Positions 61,137 to 64,000 of a stretch of DNA of 64,000 nt are shown here, piece by piece. The stretch is taken from the NCBI RefSeq assembly GCF_047654785.1, contig NZ_JASGKQ010000003.1, positions 992,001 to 1,056,000 of the forward strand, in the 5' to 3' direction. This DNA is from Pelomonas sp047654785. GTDB taxonomy: Bacteria; Pseudomonadota; Gammaproteobacteria; Burkholderiales; Burkholderiaceae_C. Position 1 is the first letter of the stretch. Each line of letters opens with the position of its first letter. The translations under genes and the position numbers were made by a program. Under the pieces are notes generated by a model. The model saw only the letters and a program-made list of their open reading frames with translations. It had not been told where the DNA came from and ran no database searches.

Positions 61137-62339
61137 TCAGCGCGCGGCCGAGGCGGCCGGGGCGGCGGCGGGCGCGGCCTGCACCGGCATGCCGGGGCGC
61201 AGGCGCTGCAGGCCGTCGACGATCAGCCGGTCGCCCGCGGCCAGGCCCGAGGTCACCAGCCACTGGCCGTCGATCACCGGGCCGGTCTGCAGCTGGCGGG
61301 CCTCGGCCTTGCCGTCCTTGCCGATCACGAAGGCGGTCGCGTTGCCGCGCGGGTCGCGCTGCACCGCCGCCTGCGGCGCCAGCAGCGCCTGCGCCTGCAC
61401 GCCGCTCTGCACCTGGGCGCGCACATACATGCCCGGCAGCAGCTGCCGCTTCGGGTTGGGGAACTGCGCGCGCAGCGTCACGCCGCCGCTGGCCGGGTCC
61501 ACCTGCAGCTCGGAGAACTGCAGCCGGCCTTCCTGCTCGTAGGTGCTGCCGTCTTCCAGCAGCAGCTTCACGCGCGCCTGGCCGCTGGCGTCGCGCTGCA
61601 GCCGGCCCTCGGCCAGGTCGCGCTGCAGGCGCAGCAGCTCGGCGCTGGTCTGCGTCACGTCCACGTAGATCGGGTCCAGCTGCTGCAGCGTGGCCATGGC
61701 CGTCGCCTGGTTGGCCGTGACCAGCGCGCCCGGCGTCACCGCCGAGCGGCCGATGCGGCCGGCAATGGGCGCGCTGACGCGGGTGCGGTCCAGGTCGATC
61801 TGCGCCGCGCGCACCGCGGCGGCGGCGGCGGCCACGTCGGCCTGCGCCTGCTTCAGCGCGGCCTGCGTGTCGTCGCGCAGCTGCTTGCTGACGGCGTCGA
61901 TGCCGGCCAGCTCGTCATAGCGGCCGGCCTTGAGCTTGGCCGTGGCCGCGTTGGCCTCGGCCTTGGCCAGCGTGGCCTTCGCGCTGTCCAGCGCGGCCTG
62001 GTAGCTGGCGGGGTCGATCTGGTAGAGCAACTGGCCGGCCTTGACGTCGCTGCCCTCGGTGAAGGCGCGGGTCTTGACGATGCCGGTCACCTGCGGCCGC
62101 ACCTCGGCGTTCTGGAAGGCCACGGTGCGGCCGGCCAGCTCGGCGGTCAGCGCCACGCGCTGCGGCTGCAGCGTCAGCACGCCGACCGGCGCGGCCGGGG
62201 CGGCGCCCGGCTTGGCGGCGGGGGCGTCGGCGGCCTGGCCGCAGGCGCTCAGCGTGAAGGCGGCCACGACGGCCACCACCACGGTCAGCAGCGTGAACGC
62301 CGGCATGCCGAGCGTGGGACGGGAGGGGAACTTGCGCAT
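61137..62339 (-). CDS. RND periplasmic adaptor (AcrA type) lipoprotein
   Basis: The 400-residue protein has a lipobox (FTLSAC) and the AcrA-type order: barrel, lipoyl (VRPQVTGIVKTRAFTEGSDV), hairpin coiled coil (about 95-160) and TRVSAPIAGRIGRSAVTPGA. It is the first gene of the operon, 15 bp before the permease. Three TetR-type boxes lie upstream. Confidence 0.94.
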   Translation of the reverse strand: MRKFPSRPTLGMPAFTLLTVVVAVVAAFTLSACGQAADAPAAKPGAAPAAPVGVLTLQPQRVALTAELAGRTVAFQNAEVRPQVTGIVKTRAFTEGSDVKAGQLLYQIDPASYQAALDSAKATLAKAEANAATAKLKAGRYDELAGIDAVSKQLRDDTQAALKQAQADVAAAAAAVRAAQIDLDRTRVSAPIAGRIGRSAVTPGALVTANQATAMATLQQLDPIYVDVTQTSAELLRLQRDLAEGRLQRDASGQARVKLLLEDGSTYEQEGRLQFSELQVDPASGGVTLRAQFPNPKRQLLPGMYVRAQVQSGVQAQALLAPQAAVQRDPRGNATAFVIGKDGKAEARQLQTGPVIDGQWLVTSGLAAGDRLIVDGLQRLRPGMPVQAAPAAAPAASAAR

Positions 62340-62420
62340 CGCGAGCCTCGAAGTCGAAAAGGGGCCGGACCCCTGCGCCGCCCGGTGGGGCGGCGCGCCG
62401 GGCGCGGCGGGTTGTGTTCT

Positions 62421-62500
62421 GAATGACTGTTCATTCTATTTTCGGGCGGCGCCAGCGCAAGCAAAACATGAATGACCATTCAGAAATGAAGGGTCATTCA
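62421..62500. promoter_or_regulatory. Triple TetR-type operator of the RND operon
   Basis: Three related dyads precede the adaptor gene: GAATGACTGTTCATTC (62421-62436, perfect 6-4-6), TGAATGACCATTCA (62469-62482, perfect 6-2-6) and TGAAGGGTCATTCA (62487-62500, imperfect). The first overlaps a likely -10 (AAATAG on the minus strand, 17 bp after TTGCTT) and the other two flank the upstream side. This fits repression by the TetR encoded at the end of the operon. Confidence 0.75.
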
Positions 62501-62558
62501 GCCGCTGGCGTGACGCCGTGCACGAACCGCGGGCCGCGCCGCCCGCACCGCGCCCCCG

Positions 62559-63176
62559 CTAGACCGGCTGCCGGTAGCGCTGCCCCTTGAAGCGCAGCAG
62601 CAGCTCGCGCGGGCCGATGCGCTCCAGCACCAGGTCGGCGCCCAGGCTGGCGCCCTCGCGCATCACCTCGCCGTTGATCATCACGAAGCGGCTGGCCGGG
62701 TCGTCCGAATAGACCGTGCCGCTGATCGCCAGCCGCGGCAGCTCGCGGCGCAGGCTCTCGGGCAGCTCGGCCAGCCGCGGGATGCGCGCCTCGGCCACCG
62801 GCGCGGGGGCGGGCGCCGTCGCCACCATGGCGCCGGGTGCCGGTGGCGGCGCCAGGTAGGGCGAGCCGGACGCCTCGGGCTGCGGCGCCGGTGCCACCGG
62901 CGCAGGCGGCGCGGCGGGCGGTGCCGGCGGCTCGGCGCGGTGTGCCGGGGCCGGCGGCGAGCCCGCGTCGGGCGGGCCGGCGGCCCACCAGCTGCCGGCG
63001 GCCACGCCGGCCAGCAACAGCAGGCCGCCGCCGGCCCAGGGCAGCCAGCGGCGCGGGCCGGCGCCCGGCGGGGCATCGCCGCCGGCCGGCGGCGGGGTGT
63101 GCAGGCCGGGCACCTGGCCGCGTTCGCGGGCGCGGTCGGCTTCGGCCCGGCGCAGGGCGTCGAGGATGTAGGACAT
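62559..63176 (-). CDS. gspB: GspB-type general secretion protein
   Basis: The 205-residue protein begins MSYILDALRRAEADRARERG, the conserved cytoplasmic start of GspB/ExeB. A single membrane helix (LPWAGGGLLLLAGVAAGSWW), a Pro/Ala-rich linker and a C-terminal periplasmic domain (LPRLAISGTVYSDDPASRF) follow. With GspA it helps place the type II secretin in the wall. It follows gspA by 8 bp. Confidence 0.87.
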   Translation of the reverse strand: MSYILDALRRAEADRARERGQVPGLHTPPPAGGDAPPGAGPRRWLPWAGGGLLLLAGVAAGSWWAAGPPDAGSPPAPAHRAEPPAPPAAPPAPVAPAPQPEASGSPYLAPPPAPGAMVATAPAPAPVAEARIPRLAELPESLRRELPRLAISGTVYSDDPASRFVMINGEVMREGASLGADLVLERIGPRELLLRFKGQRYRQPV

Positions 63177-63184
63177 GGCGGTTC

Positions 63185-64000
63185 TCAGTCGCTCGCTTCC
63201 GGAGGGGCGGGCGCGTCGTCCAGGCGCGGTTCGGCGACGCCGCTGGCCCGGTTGAGCAGCATCAGCGTGACGGGGCCGACGCGGCCGTCCGGCTGCAGGC
63301 CCTGGCTGGCCTGGAAGGCCTGCACCTGGCGGGTCAGCGCCGCCCCGCCGGGCGCGGCGGAGGCGGCCGGGCCGGCCGGCGCGGCGATGCCGGGCACGCG
63401 GGCCAGCTGCGCGGCCAGCCAGTCGCGCAGCGGGCCGGTGCCGCCGGCGCGGCCGGTGTAGCCCGGCGGCACGCGCCAGAAGGTGGTGAACTCGCCGCGC
63501 CAGGCGCCGGCCAATTCGGGCAGTGCGATCCGGCGCGGCTGGCCGCCGACCCACAGCGTGGCCTGCTGGCCGTCCAGCCCGACCAGCGCGGCCAGGGCCG
63601 GCGCGTGGCCGGGGCGGCGCAGCGTCAGCAGCACGGGGCGGTCGAGCAGGCGCAGCAGCGACGCGCTGCCGGTGCCGCTGCGGTAGCACTGCAGGCCGCG
63701 CTGCGCGGCGGCGGCGCAGGGCTCGGCGCCGGCGGCCAGCGGCAGGCCCCAGCGTCCGGCCAGCGCCGCCCAGGCGTCGCCGTCCTGCGGCGCCCAGTCG
63801 GCCAGCTGCAGCGGCGCTGGGGCCGGCACGGGCTGGGCGGCGGCGCTGGCCGCCGGCGCGGCACTGGCGGCCCCGGATGCGAATGCGGCGCTGGCCGCCG
63901 TGGCGGCGGCGGCCGCGGCCGGGCCGTCGCTGCCGGCCTGCCGCTGCTTCTGCAGCGCCCAGGCCAGCCCGGCGCTGGCCACGACGGCGGCCAGCGCCAC
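63185..64000 (-). CDS. gspA: GspA-type protein, C-terminal part (gene runs off window)
   Basis: The visible 271 residues start with a membrane helix (ALAAVVASAGLAWAL), then an Ala-rich linker, a peptidase C39-like segment (DWAPQDGDAWAALAGRWGLPL onward) and a C-terminal peptidoglycan-binding repeat (ALTRQVQAFQASQGLQPDGR). This is the periplasmic half of GspA/ExeA; the N-terminal AAA ATPase domain lies beyond 64000. The upstream edge is therefore artificial. Confidence 0.85.
   Translation of the reverse strand: MALAAVVASAGLAWALQKQRQAGSDGPAAAAAATAASAAFASGAASAAPAASAAAQPVPAPAPLQLADWAPQDGDAWAALAGRWGLPLAAGAEPCAAAAQRGLQCYRSGTGSASLLRLLDRPVLLTLRRPGHAPALAALVGLDGQQATLWVGGQPRRIALPELAGAWRGEFTTFWRVPPGYTGRAGGTGPLRDWLAAQLARVPGIAAPAGPAASAAPGGAALTRQVQAFQASQGLQPDGRVGPVTLMLLNRASGVAEPRLDDAPAPPEASD

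Overview
The window is GC-rich chromosomal DNA with dense, short-spaced genes. The gene content is typical of a betaproteobacterium of the order Burkholderiales, probably from the Rubrivivax/Leptothrix/Roseateles side. Pointers are a small Trp-rich protein of the type usual in that order, a zinc-ribbon NUDIX protein behind cysM, gdhA, class I and class II fumarases side by side, and a GspA/GspB pair. The genus is an inference from gene style; no rRNA is present.

Layout. 1-15,550 is housekeeping: cysM end, NUDIX, TusA-like protein, galU, valS, a secreted CocE-type hydrolase, GMP reductase, an orphan FabH-like enzyme, an outer-membrane protein, exonuclease I, a PAS protein with a degenerate GGDEF domain, a tiny flagellar-rod-like protein behind a sigma-28-type promoter, and gdhA. 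15,560-16,135 is a DJ-1/PfpI gene whose upstream region is split by an insertion sequence. 16,163-22,230 is a nested pile of mobile DNA: an intact IS66 element with 8-bp target duplication, a second IS66 element with a tnpA-tnpB in-frame fusion, a truncated third IS66 copy that is itself interrupted by an IS5-family (IS427-type) element, and a fourth tnpA scrap. 22,400-23,486 is a cargo-like operon of an XRE regulator, a small antitoxin and a PIN-domain toxin.

23,685-32,225 is one long minus-strand run: MoxR ATPase, DUF58 protein, TgpA-like transglutaminase, MltB-like lytic transglycosylase, class C beta-lactamase-like hydrolase and a CorA-like membrane protein. Several of these overlap by 4 bp, so it reads as an envelope-maintenance operon. 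32,257-43,750 is again mostly core: deacetylase, MscS channel, the divergent fumarases with a Fur-box-like palindrome between them, UPF0114 protein, acs, cytochrome c, Lgt and DnaQ. Two identical tRNA-Val(CAC) genes and a strong terminator follow.

44,084-49,786 is an accessory unit: a LacI-family regulator divergent from a TonB-dependent receptor, a flavin monooxygenase and an SsuA-like binding protein, with a LacI-type operator between them. It looks like an uptake and oxidation route for an organosulfur or similar compound. 49,848-54,647 is an exporter (TolC, HlyD, two ABC-2 permeases) with no ATPase gene. 54,632-55,927 is thyA-folA, where folA carries a one-base frameshift. 55,959-62,339 is an RND efflux operon ending in its own tetR, with three TetR-type boxes in front. 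The window closes with gspB and the 3' part of gspA.

The most unusual signals are the Fur-like palindrome between iron-dependent and iron-independent fumarases, the GGDEF protein that keeps its inhibitory site but has lost its active site, the LacI-TonB-monooxygenase unit, the ATPase-less exporter, the three-gene toxin module, the folA frameshift and the nested IS66 history with hairpins placed against the tnpA starts.
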